From NCBI GenBank assembly GCA_905235605.1, contig CAJOMF010000013.1, positions 1 through 47,716 of the forward strand: 47,716 bases of DNA, in the 5' to 3' direction. Below are positions 40,203-47,716 of this stretch, in pieces; within the stretch, counting starts at the first letter, position 1; each line of letters starts with the position of its first letter. A program made the translations under genes and the position numbers. Below the pieces are notes generated by a model that saw only the letters and a list, made by a program, of their open reading frames with translations, was not told the origin of the DNA and did not search any database. This stretch comes from an uncultured bacterium. GTDB lineage: Bacteria; UBP6; UBA1177.

Positions 40203-41807
40203 ATGAAACTTGGAAGCAAGCTATTGTTTTTACTGGCGTTTTTTGCTTTTAGCGGACTTTATGCATCAACTGTTACCGACACTTTGGGCGCAACAAGCAC
40301 AGTCAATCCCTTCAGTGCGAGAATGTTTGCCGGCGGCGCGGAGACGACTTATTTCAACCCCGCTCTTCTGCCGAAAACGAAAAGAAGTTTCACTCTCAAT
40401 ATTTTTTACAGCTATCAGAATCTTGACATAACCCTTTTCGACCGTCCCGATTCGCTGAATATCGTGGGAAGCGTTAATGAAAACTCGGGAATTTACGGTG
40501 CTGATCAGATAAACAACGACAAGTTTGAGACAAACCTGCCCTACAAAACACGTCCGACAGCCGATCTTGACAAGAGAGGCAACGACGGCACGAAAGAAGG
40601 CAACCTTTACGGTGCTGTAGGTCTCGTGCTCCCGATCTGGAAAGACTACATTGCGCTCGGTTTCTACGGCATGCTCCCTCTCACTTCACTGATGAAAGAA
40701 CAGTCGTTTTTTGCCGACGAGAGAGAAGCAAACTTCTCGAATTCGCTCCATTACGAGCTTTACGACGACAGAATGACGACTTTCAACCTTTCTCTCGCTC
40801 TTGCAGGCGGGTACAAATGGGTCTATGCCGGAGTCGGAGTAAATATCGCGGCTGAAGCGAATGTCAAAGCTCCGATCTTCACTCCCGATGCAGGTAAAAA
40901 CGAAAATAAAATCGGCACTTTTGCAGAGATCAAGCCGAAACTCGTTCCCCATTTCGGACTTATTATCAGACCATGGGGGCCGATCCAGCTCGGTTTCACG
41001 GCGCATCTTCCTGTAAAAACCGACATAGATGTCGATACGACGATAACTTTCTGGTATATCGACAGAGAACAGGAAGCGGAAATCAACAAAAATTCCGTTC
41101 ATGTAGCCTACGCTTTCAAACCGCTCGCACTTTCGCCTTCGATCGCACTCGTTGACTGGAAATTCAAGAACGATCTGGAACTCAATATCGGTTTCACCGC
41201 GATTTGGCGTCAGTGGTCGAAATATAAAAACCGCTACAACGAAAGCCCTGAATACAACGTTTATTGGGACAGCTCGATTCAGGAAACGGACAAAAACGGC
41301 ACCGTCACTAAAGTCGGAGGCTGGAATTCCGAATATGTCAAAAAATACAAATGGAAAGACAGCTGGGAATTCACTCTCGGCACCAATTTCAAATATCATG
41401 CGATCAAAACCGGTCTCGATTTAGGTTACTTCATGTCACCGGTTCCGAAGCAGGACGGCAGGACAAACTATGTCGACAACGACAGATTCAGCATTGCGGC
41501 AGGTTTCAGCTACACCTGGGATCTTCCCGAAAATTTCCAGCTTGAGCTCGGCGGCAACTTTCAGGCACACATAATGCTCGAAAGGACCACGACTAAAGCA
41601 GAAGGTGAGGCGAACTCGGTCGGAAAGGACGGAAAAACAGTTGATGAATTTCCCGATTCCGAATGCGACGGCTTTGATGCCAACTGTCCTGCAGGAACTC
41701 CTATCGCCGAATCAGAAGGTTTTCAGACAAACAACCCGGGCTATCCCGGATATAAAAGCAGCGGTCAGATTTTTACCGGCGGTTTATGGCTCACCCTTTA
41801 TTTTTAG
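40203..41807 (+). CDS. FadL/OmpP1-family outer-membrane protein
   Basis: 534 residues. Signal peptide ending in GLYAS. The N-terminal plug-like sequence includes GATSTVNPFSARMFAGGAETTYFNPALLPK, the NPA-type hatch motif of the FadL/TodX family, and GAVGLVLPIWKDYIALGFYG. The rest alternates as barrel strands and ends in LTLYF. Members import long-chain fatty acids or aromatic hydrocarbons across the outer membrane. GGAGGAG precedes the ATG. A lipoprotein gene starts 9 bases after the stop, so they form an operon. Confidence 0.88.
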   Translation: MKLGSKLLFLLAFFAFSGLYASTVTDTLGATSTVNPFSARMFAGGAETTYFNPALLPKTKRSFTLNIFYSYQNLDITLFDRPDSLNIVGSVNENSGIYGADQINNDKFETNLPYKTRPTADLDKRGNDGTKEGNLYGAVGLVLPIWKDYIALGFYGMLPLTSLMKEQSFFADEREANFSNSLHYELYDDRMTTFNLSLALAGGYKWVYAGVGVNIAAEANVKAPIFTPDAGKNENKIGTFAEIKPKLVPHFGLIIRPWGPIQLGFTAHLPVKTDIDVDTTITFWYIDREQEAEINKNSVHVAYAFKPLALSPSIALVDWKFKNDLELNIGFTAIWRQWSKYKNRYNESPEYNVYWDSSIQETDKNGTVTKVGGWNSEYVKKYKWKDSWEFTLGTNFKYHAIKTGLDLGYFMSPVPKQDGRTNYVDNDRFSIAAGFSYTWDLPENFQLELGGNFQAHIMLERTTTKAEGEANSVGKDGKTVDEFPDSECDGFDANCPAGTPIAESEGFQTNNPGYPGYKSSGQIFTGGLWLTLYF

Positions 41808-41816
41808 GAGGATATT

Positions 41817-42953
41817 ATGAAGAAAGCATTGATTTCACTGACTATTTTTGTTTTTTGTGTACTGATGGTCTCATGCGGCAGCGGTTCAAGTGACAACGGA
41901 GATACCGATACCTCAACAGATACCGACACGGACACTACCGACAATCCTGATACGGCAACTGATACCGATCCTACTGATGAACCGGTAAATCCTACCGATC
42001 CGACGACTGACGAACCGACAGATCCGACCGATCCGACCGACAATCCTACGGACGAACCGACCGATACGCCGGCAGACAACTGCACAGAAGGCGAAACGAG
42101 ACTCGGCGAAACGGTCTGCGGCTCGACACAGCACGGAAAACTTTATCAGGTATGCAAAGACGGCGACTGGGAAGACACCGAAAAGTGCACCTGCGATCCC
42201 GGCGAATATCCCGAAGTCTGCGGGACTTACGCACAGAAAATGTGGTTCACTTCGACTTCGAAAGTTGCCACGATAGACCTTGCAGAAGGCTGGACGAGAA
42301 CATACTTCCTTATTGAACAGGAACAGGAGCAGGACAAAATCCATGCAAAAGCGACCTACTGCAACATCAAAATCGACAACTCCGTCAGCTATATGCTTCA
42401 GATCGTAATGCCGCAATCCTTTGCCGATGCGTTGGGAACAGCCTTGAAAGAATCTTACATCACCAAAAACGATGACAGCACTTTCGGATTCAATCAGGAT
42501 GTTTTCTGGGAGATCCGCGGGATCGATCCGGCATGCTACGGCGACAATCCTGAAGGATACAACCTTCCGACAAATTCGGCTGACCCGTGCGTTCAGGACT
42601 GGGACAATGACGGAATGCCCGGCCTTACAGTCAATGCAAAAGGAACTGTAGGAGGAAACAGCATCATGAATATGGTTGAAAAATCTTCTTCCATAATCCA
42701 CGACGGTCTGATTTCGGAAGACGGTCTGAAAATCGACGCTTTAGTCTCCTGGACTGATGAACAGAAAATACTTTATGCAGAAAACAATGCTCTCAAAAAC
42801 GGTTCCGACAACAAAATCAAAGACAGCTCTAAAGAATTTGACGGTCCTGCGAACTTTATCGAGCAGTTCAAAATCGAAGACGGAAGCGACTGCGCGTTTA
42901 TCGTAAACAACGCGGCAACGATTTTCTCACCGGATCCGGTAACACTGAAATAA
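41817..42953 (+). CDS. Lipoprotein with Thr/Asp/Pro-rich linker, function unknown
   Basis: 378 residues. Lipobox VLMVSC, then about 70 residues of low-complexity TDTDT and DPTDEP units. Cys-containing module CTEGETRLGETVCGSTQHGKLYQVC...CTC (about 85-130), like Notch-type or WD-like Cys modules of other lipoproteins here. The C-terminal half is globular and beta-rich (RTYFLIEQEQEQDKIHAKAT, WDNDGMPGLTVNAKG). Ribosome site AGGAGG. Co-transcribed with the FadL-like porin, so a role in the same outer-membrane process is possible. I recognise no family. Confidence 0.78.
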   Translation: MKKALISLTIFVFCVLMVSCGSGSSDNGDTDTSTDTDTDTTDNPDTATDTDPTDEPVNPTDPTTDEPTDPTDPTDNPTDEPTDTPADNCTEGETRLGETVCGSTQHGKLYQVCKDGDWEDTEKCTCDPGEYPEVCGTYAQKMWFTSTSKVATIDLAEGWTRTYFLIEQEQEQDKIHAKATYCNIKIDNSVSYMLQIVMPQSFADALGTALKESYITKNDDSTFGFNQDVFWEIRGIDPACYGDNPEGYNLPTNSADPCVQDWDNDGMPGLTVNAKGTVGGNSIMNMVEKSSSIIHDGLISEDGLKIDALVSWTDEQKILYAENNALKNGSDNKIKDSSKEFDGPANFIEQFKIEDGSDCAFIVNNAATIFSPDPVTLK

Positions 42954-42972
42954 AAGCGGTGAAAAAAATCAT

Positions 42973-43000
42973 TTGACAAACAGCAAATTATTTATACAAT
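42973..43000 (+). promoter_or_regulatory. Promoter abutting the HD-domain gene
   Basis: Consensus TTGACA (42973-42978), a 16-base spacer and TACAAT (42995-43000). Transcription would start near 43007, within two bases of ATG 43009. Confidence 0.65.
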
Positions 43001-43008
43001 ATTGAGCC

Positions 43009-43932
43009 ATGAGTGATTTTACGATCAATAAATCAGTTTCTCCCATGCAGCTCGCAAGGCTGGCAGATACACGGAATGTTGAAGAATGCAGAGGTGTATT
43101 CTCCCGGTTGATGAAGGTGACCGGTCTTGACGAAGGGCTCATAAAAAAGGCTCTTGACATTTTTGACGATGTCTACTGCCTTTACACCGGCAAATACGAA
43201 GGATACAAATCGTGCGACACCGAATACCACGATTTCAGGCATGTCATAGACGTGACCCTGGCTTCGCTCCGCATTGCCGATTCGCTGATGCTGAACGGGG
43301 AAAAGTTCTCGAAAAACAATATTTTTCTCGTAGGGATCGCCGCTGTTTTCCATGATACCGGCTATATTCCTGAAATCAGCGATCCTGTCGAAAACGGAGC
43401 AGTTTATACTTCGACTCATGTAAGACGCAGCATGGTTTTTGCGGAAAAATATATGTCGGAAAAGGGATATTCCGCTGATGATATCGAAAAAACCAAACAG
43501 ATGATACTGCTTACCGATCTCAGCGTAAAACTTGCCGACATCAGATTCATTGACGCCGAGACCGAAAGATTCGCGAAAATCCTCGCTTCGGCAGACCTTA
43601 TCGGACAGATGGCCGACAGGATTTATCTCGAAAAACTTCTTTTCCTCTACCGCGAATTCGAAATGGGAAAAATCCCGTTCTATTCGTCTGAAGCAGATCT
43701 TCTTACCAAGACGATAGGTTTTTTCAAAATCATGGAAAACCGTCTCATAACCGATCTCGAAGGCGTGAATGCTCGTCTTATCCTTCATTTTCAGAAAAGA
43801 TACGACATCAATGAAGACCTTTACCGCAAAGGAATGGACGGCAATCTCGCATATTTGACCAGGATCCTTGCTGAGCATCCCGGTCACCACAGAGAGTTTC
43901 TGAGACGCGACAAAATTGTCGAAAAACTTTGA
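43009..43932 (+). CDS. HD-domain (metal-dependent phosphohydrolase) protein
   Basis: 307 residues. The metal ligands of the HD superfamily are visible: His-rich YHDFRHVIDV near 75, FHDTGYIPE near 120 (the His-Asp doublet), TSTHVRRS near 140, and ASADLIGQMADRIYL near 205. Such proteins act on cyclic nucleotides or nucleotides; the spacing resembles the PDEase-like HDc class. No sensory domain is fused. No Shine-Dalgarno sequence precedes ATG 43009; the promoter position suggests a leaderless transcript or a later start such as ATG 43045. Substrate unknown. Confidence 0.78.
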   Translation: MSDFTINKSVSPMQLARLADTRNVEECRGVFSRLMKVTGLDEGLIKKALDIFDDVYCLYTGKYEGYKSCDTEYHDFRHVIDVTLASLRIADSLMLNGEKFSKNNIFLVGIAAVFHDTGYIPEISDPVENGAVYTSTHVRRSMVFAEKYMSEKGYSADDIEKTKQMILLTDLSVKLADIRFIDAETERFAKILASADLIGQMADRIYLEKLLFLYREFEMGKIPFYSSEADLLTKTIGFFKIMENRLITDLEGVNARLILHFQKRYDINEDLYRKGMDGNLAYLTRILAEHPGHHREFLRRDKIVEKL

Positions 43933-43966
43933 CACGACCTTTAATCACCTCATTTTCGGAGTTGTT

Positions 43967-45829
43967 ATGAAAAAAATCATCTTTATTTCCCTTACGATTC
44001 TGTTCTGCATCGTTTCCTGCTCGTCAAAAACCGACAAACCGTCCGCTGAAACCCCAAAAGAGGTATCACAACCGCCGGAAAAGGCGAAAACGATACTCGA
44101 TTACACAGGGATCGAGACTTCCCATTCGGGTTTCATGATGAAAGACGGCAGAAAACTCTATCTCGCTAGAATTGAAAACGCCGCCCAGCTCTACCTTGAA
44201 TCTGCCGACGGTAAAGAGACGAAGCAGCTCACTTTTTTAAGTGACGCGGTTGACGGCTACAAAGTAAGCCCCGAAGAATCTAAACTCATTTTCGTCACTT
44301 CAAAAGGGGGAAACGAGCAGTATGACTTCTATCTTTACTCTTTTGAAACGGGCAAATACGAACCGCTTCTTGCAGACGACGCTGTCCGCTACGAAGATCC
44401 GACCTGGATCAATGAAAACGAGTTTCTCTTTGCTTCAAACGAGGCCAACGGCAAGGATTTTTACATCTATCACTTTGATATTGCTGCGAAAAAGCGGACA
44501 CTACTCGTCGAAAAGAAAGGTTACAACTCCATAAGCGACGCTTTGTCGAAAGACGAGTTCCTTTTCTACACCTACGAAAGCAACTACAAAACCGTTCCAT
44601 ATCACTTTTACAACGGAAAAGCACACAAAATCAAAGTCAGCGACGAAAACAAAAAATATATTCCGACAGCATTTTTCGATGGCGGGATTTTGATGCGCAC
44701 CAACGAAACAAACGACATGGAATATCTTGAAATCATTAAAGGAAACTCCAAGAAAACCATTTTCGGGGACAAGTGGGGAGTCGAAACTGCCGCAGTTGAC
44801 AGAACGAACCGCAGTTCCGCGATTTTCTGCACGAATGAAGAGGGCTACAGCCGCTGTTTCTACTATCACGACACTCAAACCGAGCCGCTCGATTTCGGCA
44901 AATCGCTCGTTTCGGTAAGCGCTTTCAAAAACGGGAAAGCAGTCGTAAAAATTTCAAAGGACAGTGAACTTCCCAAGTTGCAAGTCATTGATTTAACTAC
45001 AAAAAAATCGGAAGTTTTCGGATATTCCAAGGACAACGGGATCAATGTAACGCTATTTGCAGCTCCCGAACTCAGAAAAGTCAAAAGTTTCGACGGCGAG
45101 GAGATCCCCTACTTCCTCTATCTTCCGAAAACAGGCAAAGCGCCGTTTCCGACGATCGTCTACTTCCACGGCGGGCCGGAAGGTCAGTTCAGACCGGGAT
45201 TCGCAGCGCAGTTCCAGTACTATCTTTCAAAAGGGATCGCCGTTGTCGCTCCGAATGTCCGCGGATCATCGGGCTACGGCAAAAGATACATGGATTTGGA
45301 CAACTACAAACTCCGCATGAATGCAGTGCGTGACGGCGGCGCGGTACTTGCAGACCTGGTCAAAATCGGCATTTCAAAACCGAACAGATTCATCGCAAGC
45401 GGCGGAAGTTACGGCGGATTCATGACAGTCGCATCAATGGCGCAGTTTGCCGACGACTACATCTGCGGGATCGACAACGTCGGAGTCGTCGACCTCATCA
45501 ACTTCCTTGAAAACACTTCGAGTTACCGCAGGCATCTGCGTGAAGCCGAATACGGCCCGCTTACCGACAGAGAGTTTTTAGCTTCGATTTCGCCCACGAA
45601 TATGGCTGAAAAAATAAACGGCGAACTTTTTGTTTTCCACGGCGCGAACGATCCGAGAGTTCCCGTCAGCGACGCATACATCCTCATCGACAAGCTCAAA
45701 AAAGCGGGCAAAAAAGTGCAGAAGCATGTTTTTGAAGACGAAGGGCACGGCTACCGCAAAAAGGAAAACAGAAATCTTTATTTCCTCAAAAGCGCAGACT
45801 TCATTGAACACTGCGTAAAGGACAACTGA
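43967..45829 (+). CDS. Lipoprotein prolyl oligopeptidase-family peptidase (S9)
   Basis: 620 residues. Lipobox LFCIVSC. Residues about 60-370 form the beta-propeller (KLYLARIENAAQLYLES, VSPEESKLIFVTSKGG, YEDPTWINENEFLF). The alpha/beta-hydrolase domain follows with the catalytic triad Ser481 (GGSYGGF), Asp562 (GANDPRVP) and His594 (DEGHGY). Such enzymes cleave short peptides. Start ATG 43967 is chosen because the signal peptide begins there and GGAG lies upstream; the longer frame from 43916 overlaps the HD gene. The stop overlaps the XerC/D start by one base. Confidence 0.93.
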   Translation: MKKIIFISLTILFCIVSCSSKTDKPSAETPKEVSQPPEKAKTILDYTGIETSHSGFMMKDGRKLYLARIENAAQLYLESADGKETKQLTFLSDAVDGYKVSPEESKLIFVTSKGGNEQYDFYLYSFETGKYEPLLADDAVRYEDPTWINENEFLFASNEANGKDFYIYHFDIAAKKRTLLVEKKGYNSISDALSKDEFLFYTYESNYKTVPYHFYNGKAHKIKVSDENKKYIPTAFFDGGILMRTNETNDMEYLEIIKGNSKKTIFGDKWGVETAAVDRTNRSSAIFCTNEEGYSRCFYYHDTQTEPLDFGKSLVSVSAFKNGKAVVKISKDSELPKLQVIDLTTKKSEVFGYSKDNGINVTLFAAPELRKVKSFDGEEIPYFLYLPKTGKAPFPTIVYFHGGPEGQFRPGFAAQFQYYLSKGIAVVAPNVRGSSGYGKRYMDLDNYKLRMNAVRDGGAVLADLVKIGISKPNRFIASGGSYGGFMTVASMAQFADDYICGIDNVGVVDLINFLENTSSYRRHLREAEYGPLTDREFLASISPTNMAEKINGELFVFHGANDPRVPVSDAYILIDKLKKAGKKVQKHVFEDEGHGYRKKENRNLYFLKSADFIEHCVKDN

Positions 45830-46704
45830 TGGATACCATTAAGATTTTCAGGGATTATCTGCTTCACGAAAAACGCTATTCTGTTCACACGGCCGATTCT
45901 TACTGCCTTGATATCGAACTTATGCAGCGCTATTTTTCAGAGCTCGACCTCGATCTGACAGAACTGGCGAAAGATGATCTGAAAGACTATCTCGGTTCTA
46001 TTTATTCCGAAGTCAAGGCCTCGTCGCTACGGCGCAAAATCGTAGCAATAAGGCAGTTTTACCTTCTTCTGCATAAACGCAGAATTATTGAAGACAATCC
46101 GGCACTTACGCTCACAGGTCCGAAAAAGGACGGCGTTCTTCCGGGAGCTTTGACCCGCGAAGAAATGACAAAACTCATTGAATACAACTATCCGCAGAAT
46201 CTCAAAGGTCTGCGCGACAGGGCGATAATAGAAATGCTTTACAGCAGCGGAGTCCGTGTCGGAGAGCTCATTTCACTCAAAATAAAAGACATGGATTTCA
46301 AAGGAAAAACCGTCAATGTTTTAGGAAAAGGCAAAAAGGAAAGACTGCTTCCGGTAACTGCTCAAGCTATTGATTCCATTGAGAATTATCTCCTTAAACG
46401 TCCTACCGGAAAAGAGAAGGATTCTATCATTTTCTGCAATCTCAAAGGGGAACAGCTGACAGAGCGCGGCGTGCAGTACATCATCGACACACTGGCAAAA
46501 AACTGCGGGATCTACCGCAAAATCACTCCCCACATGCTGCGTCACAGCTTTGCGACCCATTTTTTGGAAAACGGCATGAATCTCAGGTACTTGCAGGCTC
46601 TTTTGGGGCACAGCAACCTTTCCACCACCGAAATTTACACCCACCTTTCGATAGAAGAACTCACAAAAGTTTACCGCAAGGCTCATCCCGGTTCGAAAAA
46701 CTGA
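45829..46704 (+). CDS. xerD: Tyrosine recombinase XerC/XerD type
   Basis: 291 residues, the normal Xer length. Resolves chromosome dimers at dif by strand exchange. N-terminal SAM-like core-binding domain (YSVHTADSYCLDIELM), then the catalytic domain with the full set Arg143 (SGVRVGEL), Lys167 (GKGKKER), His235 and Arg238 (HMLRHSFATH), His261 (LGHSN) and Tyr270 (TTEIYTH). ATG 45829 overlaps the S9 peptidase stop (TGATG), so translation is coupled. XerC and XerD cannot be separated with certainty; no phage or island boundary is visible, so a housekeeping role is likely. Confidence 0.9.
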   Translation: MDTIKIFRDYLLHEKRYSVHTADSYCLDIELMQRYFSELDLDLTELAKDDLKDYLGSIYSEVKASSLRRKIVAIRQFYLLLHKRRIIEDNPALTLTGPKKDGVLPGALTREEMTKLIEYNYPQNLKGLRDRAIIEMLYSSGVRVGELISLKIKDMDFKGKTVNVLGKGKKERLLPVTAQAIDSIENYLLKRPTGKEKDSIIFCNLKGEQLTERGVQYIIDTLAKNCGIYRKITPHMLRHSFATHFLENGMNLRYLQALLGHSNLSTTEIYTHLSIEELTKVYRKAHPGSKN

Positions 46705-46713
46705 AAATTTCAC

Positions 46714-47616
46714 TTATTTTATGAGACTGAATTCAAAATCGGCAAAAAATGTCGGCACGAATTTACCGTCGGTAAAACCCGAATCTTTGAGAACGCTGTA
46801 GTTCATTCCGATCCCTGCGCCTAGAGCAAACCAGCTGAAAATACTGTAACTTCCGCCTGCTTCGATGCCAACTGACCAGTCGTTGAAGTTTGAATGTTCG
46901 GAATTGTCCCAGATTTTTTTGTAACCCAGGCCTGATTTCAGGGCGAAATCGCTTATTTTGTAAAATCCGCCGGCAGTAATTCCCAGCGAATAAGCACGCT
47001 GCGAGGAAGTGCTGTAGTCTGTTCCGACTGAAAGAGTCGAATAAATGTTCGCGAAATTTACCCTGACGCCTGTGCTCAACATCGGATCAAATTCGGTATC
47101 GTGCTGAGTCTGTAAAATGAGATCGAGCGAAAGTGATGATGAATCATCTTCTTTAATGATTTCAGGCTCTTTTTCGACCTTAGCAGCTTTTACAGCCGCC
47201 TTTTTATCCTCTTTTCCGTATATCGGATAGTCATACCTGGGAGTCGTTCCGTAGTATTCGCCCCAGTTTTTTGAAGAGGGTGTATATTCTTCTTTAGACA
47301 CTTTTTCTTCCTTTTTTTCACTTTCCGCAACTTCGGTTTCGGCTTCTTCTGCTTCGCCTGCGCCACTTATTTCATGCTTTTTTTCGCTCTCCTTTTTCTT
47401 TTCTTCTTTGTTTTCAACCTCTTTTTCTTCAGTTCCGGCAGATTTTCCCTCTTTTCTCTCTTCTTTTTCAAGATCGGCAAAAACAGTGCTTTCCCAGCCC
47501 GGCGCATTTGCCCCTTCAGTTATCTCGACAGTAAACTCAAAAGGCTTTTCCCCATCCTGGGCAAAAATATTTTGAATTAAAAAAAGACTAATAAAAACAA
47601 ATAGTTGAAAACGCAC
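46714..47616 (-). CDS. Outer-membrane beta-barrel-like protein with Lys/Glu-rich linker
   Basis: 300 residues from GTG 47616, preceded by AGAGG; the upstream gene stops 7 bases before. Signal peptide MRFQLFVFISLFLIQNIFA. Residues about 48-110 are a highly charged Glu/Lys stretch likely to be extended or coiled coil. The C-terminal part (about 165-300) alternates hydrophobic residues as barrel strands (LSLDLILQTQHDTEFDPMLSTGVRVNFA, GITAGGFYKISDFALKSGLGYK), ending in FADFEFSLIK without a terminal Phe. Architecture is like the tandem barrels at 27760-29793. Convergent with xerD, 9 bases apart. Confidence 0.75.
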   Translation of the reverse strand: MRFQLFVFISLFLIQNIFAQDGEKPFEFTVEITEGANAPGWESTVFADLEKEERKEGKSAGTEEKEVENKEEKKKESEKKHEISGAGEAEEAETEVAESEKKEEKVSKEEYTPSSKNWGEYYGTTPRYDYPIYGKEDKKAAVKAAKVEKEPEIIKEDDSSSLSLDLILQTQHDTEFDPMLSTGVRVNFANIYSTLSVGTDYSTSSQRAYSLGITAGGFYKISDFALKSGLGYKKIWDNSEHSNFNDWSVGIEAGGSYSIFSWFALGAGIGMNYSVLKDSGFTDGKFVPTFFADFEFSLIK

Positions 47617-47623
47617 AAGCCTC

Positions 47624-47716
47624 TTAGTTCAAAGGTGACGGAGCAAAAACGAACATCGAAACTTTAATGTCATTTTTCTGCGCGTCAAGAACTATTTTGT
47701 GCTTGTGTGAATAATT
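47624..47716 (-). CDS. C-terminal end of an unidentified gene (partial)
   Basis: The minus strand is open from the window edge for 30 codons (NYSHKHKIVLDAQK...VFAPSPLN) to a TAA at 47626-47624. The gap of 7 bases to the next start and its own ribosome site fit an operon with the barrel protein gene. Too short to identify; could be the end of another surface or metabolic protein. Confidence 0.55.
   Translation of the reverse strand, partial: NYSHKHKIVLDAQKNDIKVSMFVFAPSPLN

Noticed and set aside
45829-46704. Integrase marking a phage or genomic island
   Set aside because: Length, motifs and its coupling to an S9 peptidase gene fit a housekeeping Xer recombinase; no attachment-site repeats or phage genes lie around it.

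Overview
The window looks like chromosomal DNA of a Gram-negative, diderm bacterium of moderate GC. It carries several outer-membrane beta-barrel proteins ending in aromatic residues, a FadL/OmpP1-like porin, and many lipoproteins with a clear lipobox followed by Asp/Glu/Thr/Pro-rich linkers. Cys-rich and calcium-loop (DxDxDG, DxNxNG) secreted proteins and a sigma-54 activator point towards the myxobacterial/deltaproteobacterial side of the tree or an uncultured relative. That placement is an inference from gene style; no rRNA is present to test it. Genes mostly have GGAG-type ribosome binding sites, and recognisable promoters are sigma-70-like with spacers of about 16 bases.

Layout. 1-5.3 kb: the 3' part of an NtrC-type activator gene, a MATE exporter / MutT / UbiA-type operon on the minus strand, and radA. 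5.3-8.7 kb: a 7-base tandem repeat, then a duplicated-domain exported protein and a frameshifted DUF1566 lipoprotein gene. 8.7-12.3 kb: an accessory patch with hairpins, dispersed repeats and three repeat-bounded units (a broken ORF6N gene, a broken Abi_2 gene, an intact ORF6N gene). 12.3-19.4 kb: a U32 tRNA-modification-type protein, hisC, a calcium-loop lipoprotein, a second UbiA enzyme and a subtilase. 19.5-26.3 kb: argS, five tRNAs, trigger factor, an orphan MalG-like permease, two more tRNAs, a lipoprotein esterase and a minus-strand tRNA-Leu. 26.4-31.4 kb: adk, a 3-methyladenine glycosylase, three tandem paralogous outer-membrane proteins, and a 5'-nucleotidase lipoprotein. 31.4-38 kb: hisS, then an operon of OB-fold-like lipoprotein, 5'-nucleotidase with a calcium-loop insertion, and a double nucleoside-gate membrane protein. 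38-47.7 kb: a Cys-rich exported protein, a lipoprotein/coaE pair, FadL-like porin plus lipoprotein, an HD-domain protein, an S9 peptidase joined to a XerC/D recombinase, and at the right edge a barrel protein and the end of another gene.

How it fits together. Housekeeping genes (radA, argS, hisS, adk, coaE, tig, tRNAs) alternate with cell-surface genes. The OB-fold-like lipoprotein, two 5'-nucleotidases and the nucleoside-gate protein suggest scavenging of extracellular nucleotides. Two exported proteins without a lipobox share the C-terminal ending G-C-S-[L/M]-x-x-I, a possible undescribed sorting or modification tag. Intergenic DNA is rich in small repeat families: a 25-base palindrome, a CATTCTGAGC-type element, GC-armed elements with 8-base tandem repeats, and 7- and 9-base microsatellites.

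The least ordinary stretch is 9.0-12.3 kb, where related short repeats bracket each unit of a small, partly decayed phage-defence/phage-type gene patch. No transposase, integrase cassette system, CRISPR array or reverse transcriptase was found.
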